A stretch of 53,900 nt of DNA, taken from positions 170,986 to 224,885 of the forward strand of contig CAINOB010000020.1 of the NCBI GenBank assembly GCA_903851365.1, read 5' to 3'. Each line of letters begins with the position of its first letter. Position 1 is the first letter of the stretch. Both the position numbers and the translations under genes were made by a program. The DNA comes from an uncultured Bacteroidota bacterium. GTDB lineage: Bacteria > Bacteroidota > Bacteroidia > Bacteroidales > UBA12481. Below, piece by piece: positions 7,892-16,899 of the stretch. The notes under the pieces were generated by a model. It was not told the DNA's origin. It saw only the letters and a program-made list of their open reading frames with translations, and did no database searches.

Positions 7892-10800
7892 ATGATGAGA
7901 GCACGGATTTCCATGGTCCTTTGTCTTTCCCTGTGCGGTTTTCACCTTGCGAATAGCCAGTCGCTTCCGCTGAAAGTCGCCGAACAATTCCTGAGTCAAA
8001 AGCTGAGTGCGGAAAACCGTCGCACTGATGTCCACTTTGATGAGCCAACCCGAATAGGGAATATCTGGATTTTCGAAAGCCACAATCCGGATGGATTTGT
8101 CCTGGTCAGAGAGGCCGATAGCTCCAGTGTCGTGGGTTATTCCACCAGCAACAGATTTACGCGGAACAAGAAAATCCCGGATCCAGCATTAACCTTTCTT
8201 GAATCCCTATCACATGCTTCAAATGCCGACATTTACTCCAGCCGGATCAAAACCAAATACAATCCGATTGGGCCATTGATTCGCTCGAAATGGAGCCAGG
8301 AGGGGTACTTTAACTACTATTGCCCAAAAGATCCTAATGGACCTGATTATCACGTCTTTGCAGGTTGCGCGGCCGTCGCTATGGGCCAGATCATCCGTTA
8401 TTATGGAAAATCAAATGGTTTTCTGGTAACGGCAGTGAATTCGGGTACCTCCTATGGAACTCTCACAGCCACACTTGGTAACTTCGACTGGAGCAGAATG
8501 GAGAACCAGCCAATCACCATAGATACGGAGGTATCAAAATTACTGTTCGGACTGGGTGTTCTTACCCAAATGTACTATAGTCCTTCAGGGTCGACTACAT
8601 CCAACTACAATGTTTACAGCGGTTTCAAAAAACTGAAATACTTTGATGCGGTAAGGATGGTCCGAAGTTCCACAACCCCGGAGGTCTGGGTTCGGAATTT
8701 TACGCAGAACTTAGCTGATTTTGAACCGATTTATGTTTCCGGATCCGGTCACTCATTTGTGTGTGATGGAATTGATGAAGACGGGATGTTTCATTTTAAT
8801 CTCGGATGGTACGGTTACGCTGATGGCTTCTATCCGTTGAATGTGGTATCAAACATTAACCCGAGTGAAGCAATTTTCAATCTAAAGCCATATTCAAACA
8901 ACCTCCCGCCAGCCAATCTCAGGATGGATATAACCAATGGTCAAAAGATCCTCACCTGGGAGAAAAACCGCCTGGCCACTACTGATCCATCAAGTTACCG
9001 TATCTATCTTAATGATACAGCCTATTACGAAAACAGCAGTACCGTTTTTAATACCATATATTTCCCTCCAGGAAATCATGAATTAATGGTTTCGGCCGTG
9101 TATCCGCAAGGCGAATCCACCGCTATCGGTCCCATTCAGTATGAGGTTGAAGGAAATCCGGTTGAGATACCTGACCTGACCTTAAAACTGGCTATCCAGG
9201 AGGAATTGATCCGTGAAAACGTCACCCCGGTTACGGACTATATTACGGTAAACCAATTACTTAAAATTAACAGGCTCGATATTCATCAAGCACCTGCCAC
9301 ACTTTCAGGTCTGGAATATTGCCATAACCTTCAGGTTATCAATATCTTGCCAGATAAAGTCGCTAGTCTGGATATTGGTCCCATAACGCTTCTTAAACGA
9401 TTAAAATGGCTGGAGCTTGAAAACATACAAATTGCCAATCCTGATCTCCTCAGTCATAACGACCGTCTGGTTCATCTCGACCTGATCCGCAGCCCTGCCG
9501 GTAATCTCGGCTTTCTGAACCTGATACCCGGTTTATTGAGTTTCAAGGCAGATAAGTTGGAAATAGCTGATACACAAATTTTCGGCACCCTTGGATCTCT
9601 CACACAACTGACTATCACTGATTGTAATCTGACCTCCTCCTCCTTCGTCCAGAGTTTGGTTAATCTTGAATATCTCGATCTTTCAAACAACCTTTTAACC
9701 CGGTTCCGCTTAAATGATAAATTACCTGAACTTAATTACCTTGATATCAGCCACAACCAGATCCCGGATCTGTTCTTTCTCGAATTTATCCCGAATATTG
9801 AAACGCTAAATATCGGAAGTAACCTGATTAATAGATTTGTAACAGGGTTGAATTTCAAGAATATTAAAGAGTTGAATCTCGAAAACAATACGATTGACAG
9901 TCTTTCAATGGCCGTTCCGATGCTGGGACTAAAAAAACTTAAATTAAGCAGAAATAAGATCCGGACGGTAAAATATCTCCAAGACTATTCGCCAGCTTTG
10001 GAAGATCTGGACTTATCTGAGAATAATATTCACGATTTTTGGCTTGGCAGCCTCCAGCAACTAAAATTTCTAAACCTTTCCGGCAACAGGATCGACCTGT
10101 TAAATGACCTGACTGCAAATCCACTTCTGGAACATATCGATTTATCATCAAACCTGTTGCCTGATCTTTATCCAATTTTTGATCATGATAACAGTTATAC
10201 TATCAAGTTTCTGGATCTAACAGGAAATCCTCTGTCAGAAGAGTCGGTTGAGGAATTTGCACCTTATCTGCGTACTGTCATCGACACTTTGGTCTTACCG
10301 GATGAATTTCAGGAATTTACACCTGGAAATCCTCAACCGGCAAGAAATTATTCTGTCACAGCCGGAAAAGCGACCATGTCATGGAAAACCTCGCAGCTTC
10401 CTTCAGGCGCCCATTATGAAGTTTCGACCGGACCCTCTGAAAGCGAGCTATCCCCAGCCGGCAGTGTTACCTCTCCAAACATGGATATTGATATTACGCC
10501 AGGGCAACACCTTTTTTGGCGGGTACGAACGGTTTTGCCAGATACTTCCTTTATAAGCGGATTATTCAGGTTTGTTACCTATCAACCTTTTGCCCTTCCT
10601 TTCAAAGAAGATTTCGAAAACTATCCGTCGTACACCTATTTCACTGAACAGGCTGATAGCTGGATAAGAGCCGCAACCATTAATTCAATTAGTACAGATG
10701 GCAGGATTGATCCTACAAGAAGATTTGAAGGGAAGCAATCGCTTAAACTGATGAATGCCTCCGATATCAGGTTACCGATGACTCATCTTTTTCAATCGGT

Positions 10801-11446
10801 GTTATATGTTTCGATGGAATTGATGATAGAAGACGGCTGTATTGCAACTGTCAAGCTAAATGATATAAATGGTGCCAATCTTGATTTGTACTTCAAGTCG
10901 AACGGAAGGTGCGACATCGTTTTCAACAATAAGGTACAGGCAGAAACACCTTTTAAGAACGGAGAGTGGTTTTCATTGCAGGTCAATCTCTACAGCAAGG
11001 GAAAGGAAATCTGGGTAACCATTGGCAGCTCCAATTTTCCGTTCGACTGGACCTTTACCGGAGACCTAGTGCACATAAATGAAATGGAGTTATTGTCGGC
11101 GCCAGGAACAATCTGGCCAACCGATGGGAATCCAACTTTCAGGGTCGACGAAATTCAGATTAAAGCCTCTGGTTCAGTAGGAACAGATGTCATTCCGTTG
11201 AATCCGGAAATCAAAATATACCCCAACCCGGCACGCGGTGCTATTTTTGTTGAAATTCCGCCCAATATACCCAAAGCGGAAATTCAGCTGATTGATCTAT
11301 CAGGCAAGTACCTATCCTCCAGCCTTACACAGGCAGGTCAGGGAAAATGGAGAATGGATCGCGGGAACATACCTCCAGGAATTTACCTGATCAGGGTAGC
11401 TTATGCCGACAAGGTTCACGTTGCTAAAATTTGTCTTATCAAGTAA
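7892..11446 (+). CDS. Secreted C10 (streptopain-type) cysteine protease with leucine-rich repeats and T9SS sorting domain
   Basis: 1184 residues. Order: Sec signal (1-22), Spi-type propeptide (about 23-120), C10 peptidase domain (about 125-335) with nucleophile Cys159 in AGCAAVAMGQI, His287 in GSGHSFVCDG and the NLGW segment (303-306). Next come a fibronectin-like linker, about ten leucine-rich repeats (roughly 430-790, e.g. LEYLDLSNN, LNYLDISHN, LEDLDLSEN), two beta-sandwich segments, and a C-terminal type A sorting domain beginning IKIYPNPARGAIFV and ending VAKICLIK. The sorting domain predicts export by the type IX system and cell-surface attachment or release. The LRR part probably binds protein ligands and directs the protease. 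C10 proteins are often much shorter, so the LRR addition is notable. A 17-bp palindrome precedes the start. Confidence 0.9.
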   Translation: MMRARISMVLCLSLCGFHLANSQSLPLKVAEQFLSQKLSAENRRTDVHFDEPTRIGNIWIFESHNPDGFVLVREADSSSVVGYSTSNRFTRNKKIPDPALTFLESLSHASNADIYSSRIKTKYNPIGPLIRSKWSQEGYFNYYCPKDPNGPDYHVFAGCAAVAMGQIIRYYGKSNGFLVTAVNSGTSYGTLTATLGNFDWSRMENQPITIDTEVSKLLFGLGVLTQMYYSPSGSTTSNYNVYSGFKKLKYFDAVRMVRSSTTPEVWVRNFTQNLADFEPIYVSGSGHSFVCDGIDEDGMFHFNLGWYGYADGFYPLNVVSNINPSEAIFNLKPYSNNLPPANLRMDITNGQKILTWEKNRLATTDPSSYRIYLNDTAYYENSSTVFNTIYFPPGNHELMVSAVYPQGESTAIGPIQYEVEGNPVEIPDLTLKLAIQEELIRENVTPVTDYITVNQLLKINRLDIHQAPATLSGLEYCHNLQVINILPDKVASLDIGPITLLKRLKWLELENIQIANPDLLSHNDRLVHLDLIRSPAGNLGFLNLIPGLLSFKADKLEIADTQIFGTLGSLTQLTITDCNLTSSSFVQSLVNLEYLDLSNNLLTRFRLNDKLPELNYLDISHNQIPDLFFLEFIPNIETLNIGSNLINRFVTGLNFKNIKELNLENNTIDSLSMAVPMLGLKKLKLSRNKIRTVKYLQDYSPALEDLDLSENNIHDFWLGSLQQLKFLNLSGNRIDLLNDLTANPLLEHIDLSSNLLPDLYPIFDHDNSYTIKFLDLTGNPLSEESVEEFAPYLRTVIDTLVLPDEFQEFTPGNPQPARNYSVTAGKATMSWKTSQLPSGAHYEVSTGPSESELSPAGSVTSPNMDIDITPGQHLFWRVRTVLPDTSFISGLFRFVTYQPFALPFKEDFENYPSYTYFTEQADSWIRAATINSISTDGRIDPTRRFEGKQSLKLMNASDIRLPMTHLFQSVLYVSMELMIEDGCIATVKLNDINGANLDLYFKSNGRCDIVFNNKVQAETPFKNGEWFSLQVNLYSKGKEIWVTIGSSNFPFDWTFTGDLVHINEMELLSAPGTIWPTDGNPTFRVDEIQIKASGSVGTDVIPLNPEIKIYPNPARGAIFVEIPPNIPKAEIQLIDLSGKYLSSSLTQAGQGKWRMDRGNIPPGIYLIRVAYADKVHVAKICLIK

Positions 11447-11511
11447 GTGGCGACTCCTGAATTTCGTGTAATTTTAGGGCTAAGGAAACTGATAATTCCT
11501 AAACTCTACCT

Positions 11512-12744
11512 ATGAAAACATACAGCATGAAAGTATCCAGGTTCTGTACCTCGTTATTCCTTATCGGACTATTTTACCTTGCTCCTGCATTCAGTTGCAC
11601 CACGGCCATTATATCGGGAAAATACACCCGTGATGGGCGTCCGTTGCTTTTCAAGCATCGTGATACTGATGAACTCAACAATAAATTAGTCATACTGACA
11701 ACAGGTAAATACAGGGTTTTGGCATTAGTGGATTCAAACGACAAAAATGCGGATAATGTATGGACAGGGATTAATGAAACTGGTTTTGCAATCATGAATT
11801 CCGCCTCCTACAACCTCAATTTAAAGGATCCATCTCCAAAAAAAGATCAGGAAGGTATCCTGATGAAGAAAGCTTTGCAGGAGTGTCGCACGGTACAAGA
11901 ATTTGAGGATTTACTCAACAGGTTACCCAAACCGCTGCAGGTGGAAGCAAATTTCGGTGTGATTGATGCCAATGGAGGAGCTGCCTATTTCGAGACCGGC
12001 AATTCACGGTTTACTAAAATTGATGTAAACGATCCCAAAATAGCTCCTCACGGATATGTTGTACGCACCAACTATTCTTTCAGCGGAGATGCGAACCTGG
12101 GCGCTGGATATATTCGTTACCAAACCGCAGAGAGCCTGTTATATCTGGCTTCGGGAACAAATGACCTGTCGGCGGATTTTATCTTAAAGAATATCAGCAG
12201 GTGCGTCCGGAACAGTCTTACCGGCGAAAACATTCTGGATTATATGGGCCTTAGTGCAAACGAAACGAAGTACATGTATTTTCAGGATTGCACTGTGAGA
12301 CCATCGACTGCCGCTTCAATTGTGGTACAGGGAGTCCTGCCCGGTGAAAATCCCGGACTCACAACGATGTGGACGATCCTGGGGTTTCCGCTGTCGTCGG
12401 TAGCCATTCCTGTTTGGCTTACACCAGCCGATTTATTGCCAACTGTACTAACGGCGCCATCAGGTGAAAAGGCTCTCCTCTGCAGCTTCGCTTTGGATCT
12501 TAAGAAAAAAATGGCTCCGATTTCACGCAGCGATGGCAAAAATTATCTGCAAACTACAGCTGTCGTAAATGCCGATCATACCGGTATACTACAGCAATTG
12601 CAACCGATGGAAGCATCTATCTCTGCTGAGGCCAACAAATATCTTCGCAATTGGAGAAAAACAGGAGTTATACAGAAGGAATTGGAAAGCTTTTACAAAT
12701 TCGTCGACAATCAGATTGTTATGTCCTATCCAGCTATAAAATAA
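11512..12744 (+). CDS. Secreted Ntn-hydrolase-like enzyme (C45/linear amide hydrolase-like)
   Basis: 410 residues. A signal peptide (about 1-28) runs to APAFS, and the next residue is Cys29, followed by TTAIISGKYTRDGRPLLFKHRDTDE. In N-terminal-nucleophile amide hydrolases of the C45 and choloylglycine-hydrolase type, the catalytic Cys is the first residue of the mature chain and is followed by CTT or CTS. Here signal peptidase cleavage itself would expose it. Further motifs fitting the family are TGINETGFAIMNSAS and NFGVIDANGGAAYFETGN. Natural substrates of this class are acylated amino acids, peptides or bile-salt-like amides; none is predicted here. The AFSC context is a poor lipobox, so a soluble enzyme is more likely than a lipoprotein. 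Convergent with GH53. Confidence 0.7.
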   Translation: MKTYSMKVSRFCTSLFLIGLFYLAPAFSCTTAIISGKYTRDGRPLLFKHRDTDELNNKLVILTTGKYRVLALVDSNDKNADNVWTGINETGFAIMNSASYNLNLKDPSPKKDQEGILMKKALQECRTVQEFEDLLNRLPKPLQVEANFGVIDANGGAAYFETGNSRFTKIDVNDPKIAPHGYVVRTNYSFSGDANLGAGYIRYQTAESLLYLASGTNDLSADFILKNISRCVRNSLTGENILDYMGLSANETKYMYFQDCTVRPSTAASIVVQGVLPGENPGLTTMWTILGFPLSSVAIPVWLTPADLLPTVLTAPSGEKALLCSFALDLKKKMAPISRSDGKNYLQTTAVVNADHTGILQQLQPMEASISAEANKYLRNWRKTGVIQKELESFYKFVDNQIVMSYPAIK

Positions 12745-12753
12745 CCATTTAGC

Positions 12754-13905
12754 TTAGTACTTCGATTTCATAAAGTCTATCCCCTGATTTACGTTCCAAC
12801 CAAAGTCGAAGAAAGTGCAGTTATCCCAAGCGGAGCCTGTACCCCAGAGATCTTTAGCCGAGGAGCTTATCCATGCCGGTTCCCACACCATGATTCCCAT
12901 GCCACCGCCATCAGTAATGGCCTGTGTAAGATCTGTCAGGTATTTCAGCTGTCCCGCGTTGGTTAAAGGATATCCTGTTACTGCATCCCCTGAATTATAA
13001 ATATTATTATAACCATCAGCATTGGTACCTGTCCATGGGTAAGTGGTTTCCACCATCATCACCTGCTTATTGAACGATTTCTTAAAATCGGCAACCTGTT
13101 GACTGATAGCATTGATTGGCACATTGCTCCATTTTGAATAATAGGAAAATCCGAGGATATCAAAGTCTGTAACCAAACCATCCGTTGTAATATGACTAAA
13201 CCAATAATTAACATTTTCCGGTTGCGCAACGTGAAGAATAACCAGGGTTTTAGTTGCTGAAAGTGCCGATGCATCCCGCACCGCCTTTATTCCCGAGTTG
13301 ATCAGCCGGCCCAGGTTTGGCCAGCCGCTGGTTGCATAACTACCTAATGGAAGAAGCATTCCGGAATTTATCTCGTTCCCAATCTGGACCATTTCCGGCA
13401 TAAGTCCTTCATCGTTCAGCGCCTTAAGCGTTTGAAAAGTGTACTGATAAACCGAATCAACGAGGACTTCGAAATCCGCTGAAGCCCAGGCGGCTGGAAT
13501 TATTTGTTTCCCTGGACCGGCCCAGGTATCGGAATAATGAAAATCAAGATTCACTGCCAGCCCGGCATTCTTACAACGACGAATAGCAACCTTAACATCC
13601 GCCAGGTCATTATACATTTTTGTTCCAGCGCTTCCGTATACCTCTTTGGTCCAGGCAGGGTTATGCCAAAGTCGGAGGCGCACCAGGTTGGCTCCATGAT
13701 CTTTAAAAATCTGATAAGGATCTTTAATCAGACTGTTATCGCGATAAACTCCGCCATGTTCCAGGATCTGGTTCACGTATGACAGGTCGGCGCCGAAAAC
13801 AAATTTTGTTTTGCCAAGAATTTCCTCCTTTTTACAGGAGGCAGACAGGAGCAGTATTGCCAATAATCCTAATGGAATCAGCAGGAATGAGGAAGTTTTC
13901 TTCAT
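12754..13905 (-). CDS. GH53 arabinogalactan endo-beta-1,4-galactanase lipoprotein
   Basis: 383 residues from the ATG at 13905. An upstream in-frame start at 13980 would add 25 residues before the signal and run into the next gene, so it is rejected. Lipobox SASC, Cys24. A (beta/alpha)8 barrel of glycoside hydrolase family 53 follows, with GADLSYVNQ near the start, RLRLWHNP, LDFHYSDTWAGPGKQ, acid/base Glu178 in QIGNEIN and nucleophile Glu286 in MMVETTYPWTG. GH53 enzymes cut beta-1,4-galactan side chains of pectin and type I arabinogalactan. The lipid anchor suggests periplasmic or surface location. The DUF4251 gene lies 32 bases upstream on the same strand. No SusC/SusD pair is nearby. Confidence 0.93.
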   Translation of the reverse strand: MKKTSSFLLIPLGLLAILLLSASCKKEEILGKTKFVFGADLSYVNQILEHGGVYRDNSLIKDPYQIFKDHGANLVRLRLWHNPAWTKEVYGSAGTKMYNDLADVKVAIRRCKNAGLAVNLDFHYSDTWAGPGKQIIPAAWASADFEVLVDSVYQYTFQTLKALNDEGLMPEMVQIGNEINSGMLLPLGSYATSGWPNLGRLINSGIKAVRDASALSATKTLVILHVAQPENVNYWFSHITTDGLVTDFDILGFSYYSKWSNVPINAISQQVADFKKSFNKQVMMVETTYPWTGTNADGYNNIYNSGDAVTGYPLTNAGQLKYLTDLTQAITDGGGMGIMVWEPAWISSSAKDLWGTGSAWDNCTFFDFGWNVNQGIDFMKSKY

Positions 13906-13937
13906 TCGATAAAAATAGGAAATATAATAACCGGCGG

Positions 13938-14558
13938 CTATCTGTCCACCCAACGGACTCCGATAGGATTGGTATACCATGGGAAGCCCCGCAGGTCAAG
14001 CGATTGAGCCCCGATTGAGATATCAGAGTTTTCCCAGGGCACAATTCTGCCATGATAATCAAGGTTTCCGCCCGAATTATAAGTAGTCACTGTTGCTGTT
14101 GCATTTCCAAAAGGAGAAATCTTCATATCGATACGAAAACCGATTCCCAATTCGGTCATCATATTCAGTTTAACCAGATGATAGCCGCTTTTAGGATTTG
14201 TGATCATGTTTCTGGAAGTTACCTTCCCCATAACCGTTTTATCGGTCATCCAGTTATTGGATTTAGTCCGATCAACCGGACTGCTGGTCTGGAATATCAG
14301 TGAATCACCTGAAACCCGGATAAAATTCATCACCGGATTTACGTCATTCCCGGAGATCTGGTTTGGTACCAAAACAAAATTTGAATTAGAAATCAGGTCA
14401 TTGACACGGCCGATACTTTCCGCTTCTGATTTTTGTCTGAGCGCTTTTTTTTCAGCATGGGTAGGTTTGGCGGCATATTGAATATCCTGGGCCACTATTG
14501 CCGGGGAAAATGCTGAACCCCCTAACATCATGAAGAATAACAATAAAAGATTTTTCAT
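13938..14558 (-). CDS. DUF4251-like secreted protein
   Basis: 206 residues from the ATG at 14558, chosen because the signal peptide (MKNLLLLFFMMLGGSAFSPAI) begins there; an ATG at 14582 would add 8 residues. After the signal is a charged helix (EKKALRQKSEAESIGRVNDLI) and then SNFVLVPNQISGNDVNPVMNF, a pattern of DUF4251 proteins of Bacteroidota, followed by a beta-rich domain. Function is unknown. It is upstream of GH53 in one likely transcript and divergent from GH127; a consensus-like promoter for it is marked separately. Confidence 0.65.
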   Translation of the reverse strand: MKNLLLLFFMMLGGSAFSPAIVAQDIQYAAKPTHAEKKALRQKSEAESIGRVNDLISNSNFVLVPNQISGNDVNPVMNFIRVSGDSLIFQTSSPVDRTKSNNWMTDKTVMGKVTSRNMITNPKSGYHLVKLNMMTELGIGFRIDMKISPFGNATATVTTYNSGGNLDYHGRIVPWENSDISIGAQSLDLRGFPWYTNPIGVRWVDR

Positions 14559-14599
14559 TGTCAGATTTTTTAAAAATACCATATATGTCTGGGGACATT

Positions 14600-14631
14600 T
14601 AAAGATACATCAAAATTGCAACATTAGCAAA
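14600..14631 (-). promoter_or_regulatory. Promoter for the DUF4251-GH53 pair
   Basis: Read on the minus strand: TTTG (14628-14631), 20-base spacer, TATCTTTA (14600-14607), one mismatch from TAnnTTTG. Predicted start is about 40 bases before the ATG at 14558. The -33 TTTG touches the -33 TTG of the opposite promoter. Confidence 0.45.
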
Positions 14632-14652
14632 TTGCCACATGGGCACATTTGC
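14613..14652. repeat. Five degenerate octamer units in a divergent promoter region
   Basis: Units AAATTGCA, ACATTAGC, AAATTGCC, ACATGGGC and ACATTTGC follow each other with a strict 8-base period and a common pattern of A-A/C-ATT..GC. They lie exactly between the -7 boxes of two divergent promoters and contain both -33 elements. Confidence 0.5.
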
Positions 14653-14661
14653 CTAACTTTA
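14632..14661 (+). promoter_or_regulatory. Promoter for the GH127 gene
   Basis: TTG (14632-14634), 19-base spacer, TAACTTTA (14654-14661), one mismatch from TAnnTTTG. Predicted start is around 14668, about 24 bases before the ATG at 14692. Confidence 0.45.
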
Positions 14662-14691
14662 CCCGGTTCGACTGAATTAAACTAGTAATAT

Positions 14692-16731
14692 ATGACACGT
14701 ACCGCAGCACTTTTTATGACCGGATTAATCACTCTTTGCCTGTCATGCAGCAAGCAGGAGGCAAATTATCCCGCCAACCGGGCGCCATTGAAAATCAATG
14801 CCTTCATTCAACTTCCGCTTGGCACTGTTAAGCCTGCAGGATGGTTGAAAGATCAATTGGAAATTCAGGCAAATGGACTTCCCGGCCATCTCGATGAATA
14901 CTGGCCCTCATTAACAACATCAGCCTGGCAAGGTGGAGAAGGAGAAGCCTGGGAACGTGGCCCTTATTATCTTGATGGTTTGGTTCCACTCGCCTATTTA
15001 CTGGATGACAAGCGCCTGATCATAAAAGTCAAAACATGGATGGAGCCGATCCTGGCATCGGGTCAACCCAACGGATGGTTTGGCCCTGCAAAAAACAAGG
15101 ATCGCTGGCCATTGGCTGTTGGCCTGAAGGTTTTAAAGAGCTATTACGAGGGAAGCAAAGATCCGCGAGCGTTGGAAATGATTAAAAAGTACTTCGTTTA
15201 CCTTGCTGATAACAGCCCCGATTGGCCTGACAAAGAATGGCGCGGTGTTCGTGCCATGGAAAATTCAGTAACCGGATATTGGCTATTTCGTCAGACAGGC
15301 GACACCATGATTTTAAAAGCTATCCGATCAATCCAGAATAATTCTTTTTCCTGGACCAGTTATTTCACAAAGTTCCCATGGGATTCCCTTGCTGCCAAAG
15401 AAGGTAGGATACCGAAAATATGGGATGCTGTGGGGTTAACGGCGCATGTGGTTAATAATGCCATGGCAACAAAATATCCGGGAATCTGGTCGCAGCAATC
15501 AGGTAACACTGCTGATATGCAAGCTTCATTAACCGGATTGGCCAATCTCGACAGCCATCATGGTCAGGTTGGGGGTCGATTTTCGGGCGATGAACACCTG
15601 AGTGGCAAGAATCCTGTTCAGGGCACCGAGATGTGTGCTGTAGTCGAGTATATGTTCTCCCTGGAAAACCTGATCGAGATCACCGGCAATGTTAAACTCG
15701 CCGACCGACTCGATATTTTAGCTTACAACAGTTTGCCTGGCACGTGCACTGCAGATTATTGGGCACATCAGTATGACCAGCAGGCTAACCAGGTTTTGGT
15801 GAGCGACGGTCTGCGGCCATGGTCGAGCAACCGGCCGGATGCCAATGTTTTTGGTACCGAACCTGACTTTGGTTGCTGCACGGCCAATGGTCATCAGGGT
15901 TGGCCAAAATTTACCCAATCTTTATGGATGGCCTCTCCGGATGGCGGGCTCGCAGCAATCAGTTACGCTCCCTGCACCGTTAATGCACTGGCAGGAGCTA
16001 AAATTCCCGTTTCCATTGAGGTTCAATCCAATTATCCTTTTGAGGAAAAAGTTCTCATTCTGGTTAATCCTTCTGCTGATGCCACTTTCCCTATCTATAT
16101 GAGAATACCTGAATGGGCAGCTAAACCTACTGTGGCAATTAATGGAGAACCATTTGCCTGCAAAACAGGGGAGTTTCTTGCCGTTAACCGCAAGTGGAAA
16201 AAGGGTGACCGCATCGAACTGGTGCTAACCTCTCCGGTCCGCATCGAAACCCGATACAATCAGGCTGCGTCGGTGGCCAGAGGACCTCTTTTCTTCAGCT
16301 TAAGGATCGCTAAAAAATTCACCGCTGTAACACTTAAGAAATCTTATACCTACCTGGGTTCAACCGATTGGATGATCGAACCGGCCAGCCCCTGGAACTT
16401 CGGACTCGTATTGGCCGATAAGGATGTTTCGAAAAATTTTGAAGTGGTAAGCAACCCGATCGGGAAATATCCGTTTGGTGACCGCGGAGATCTGATTTTC
16501 AATGCGGCAACAGGAGGTTTCGACACCCTGAATCAGAATCCTCCGGTTATGTTAAAGGCAAAAGGGAAATTGATTCCAGGCTGGGGCATGGATAATTTTA
16601 ATGCTGCGATGACACCTCATTCACCTGTCACCCTGACTGGCGATGCTGCAGCGGCTGCTCCAACAGAGATCGAACTTGTGCCATATGCTTCGGCTAAACT
16701 TAGAGTATCCGAAATACCGATAATAAAATAA
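14692..16731 (+). CDS. GH127 beta-L-arabinofuranosidase-like lipoprotein
   Basis: 679 residues. Lipoprotein signal with lipobox LSC, Cys19, then the DUF1680 family domain: LPLGTVKPAGWLKDQL at about 41-56 and an (alpha/alpha)6 barrel. The zinc-thiolate site of GH127 is recognisable: Glu313 and Cys315 in GTEMCAVVE, and Cys395-Cys396 in FGCCTANGHQGWPKF. In the characterised Bifidobacterium enzyme the equivalent Cys is the nucleophile and the others hold zinc. The enzyme would remove beta-L-arabinofuranosyl (or related) residues from plant glycans, matching GH53 next door. The C-terminal part is a beta-sandwich. It heads a plus-strand run with the 801-residue protein and the URO-D gene. Confidence 0.88.
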   Translation: MTRTAALFMTGLITLCLSCSKQEANYPANRAPLKINAFIQLPLGTVKPAGWLKDQLEIQANGLPGHLDEYWPSLTTSAWQGGEGEAWERGPYYLDGLVPLAYLLDDKRLIIKVKTWMEPILASGQPNGWFGPAKNKDRWPLAVGLKVLKSYYEGSKDPRALEMIKKYFVYLADNSPDWPDKEWRGVRAMENSVTGYWLFRQTGDTMILKAIRSIQNNSFSWTSYFTKFPWDSLAAKEGRIPKIWDAVGLTAHVVNNAMATKYPGIWSQQSGNTADMQASLTGLANLDSHHGQVGGRFSGDEHLSGKNPVQGTEMCAVVEYMFSLENLIEITGNVKLADRLDILAYNSLPGTCTADYWAHQYDQQANQVLVSDGLRPWSSNRPDANVFGTEPDFGCCTANGHQGWPKFTQSLWMASPDGGLAAISYAPCTVNALAGAKIPVSIEVQSNYPFEEKVLILVNPSADATFPIYMRIPEWAAKPTVAINGEPFACKTGEFLAVNRKWKKGDRIELVLTSPVRIETRYNQAASVARGPLFFSLRIAKKFTAVTLKKSYTYLGSTDWMIEPASPWNFGLVLADKDVSKNFEVVSNPIGKYPFGDRGDLIFNAATGGFDTLNQNPPVMLKAKGKLIPGWGMDNFNAAMTPHSPVTLTGDAAAAAPTEIELVPYASAKLRVSEIPIIK

Positions 16732-16899
16732 AGTATGAAGTAAGAGGTTGCAATTGAGAGTTCTGAGTTCCGAATGATAAGTTAAAAGTAATCGTGAAGT
16801 ATTGAAATACAACTTCATGGTGACCTGAATCTTAACCCTCGGAAATCGAAATTCTGAATTGGAATGTCAACCCTATTACCTCAAAAAAAGCTGTAACCC

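Noticed and set aside
16740-16820. Imperfect hairpin and GAGTT-type repeats between GH127 and the 801-residue gene
   Set aside because: The stem has bulges and no U-tract, and the repeats are short and degenerate; not enough for a terminator or element call.
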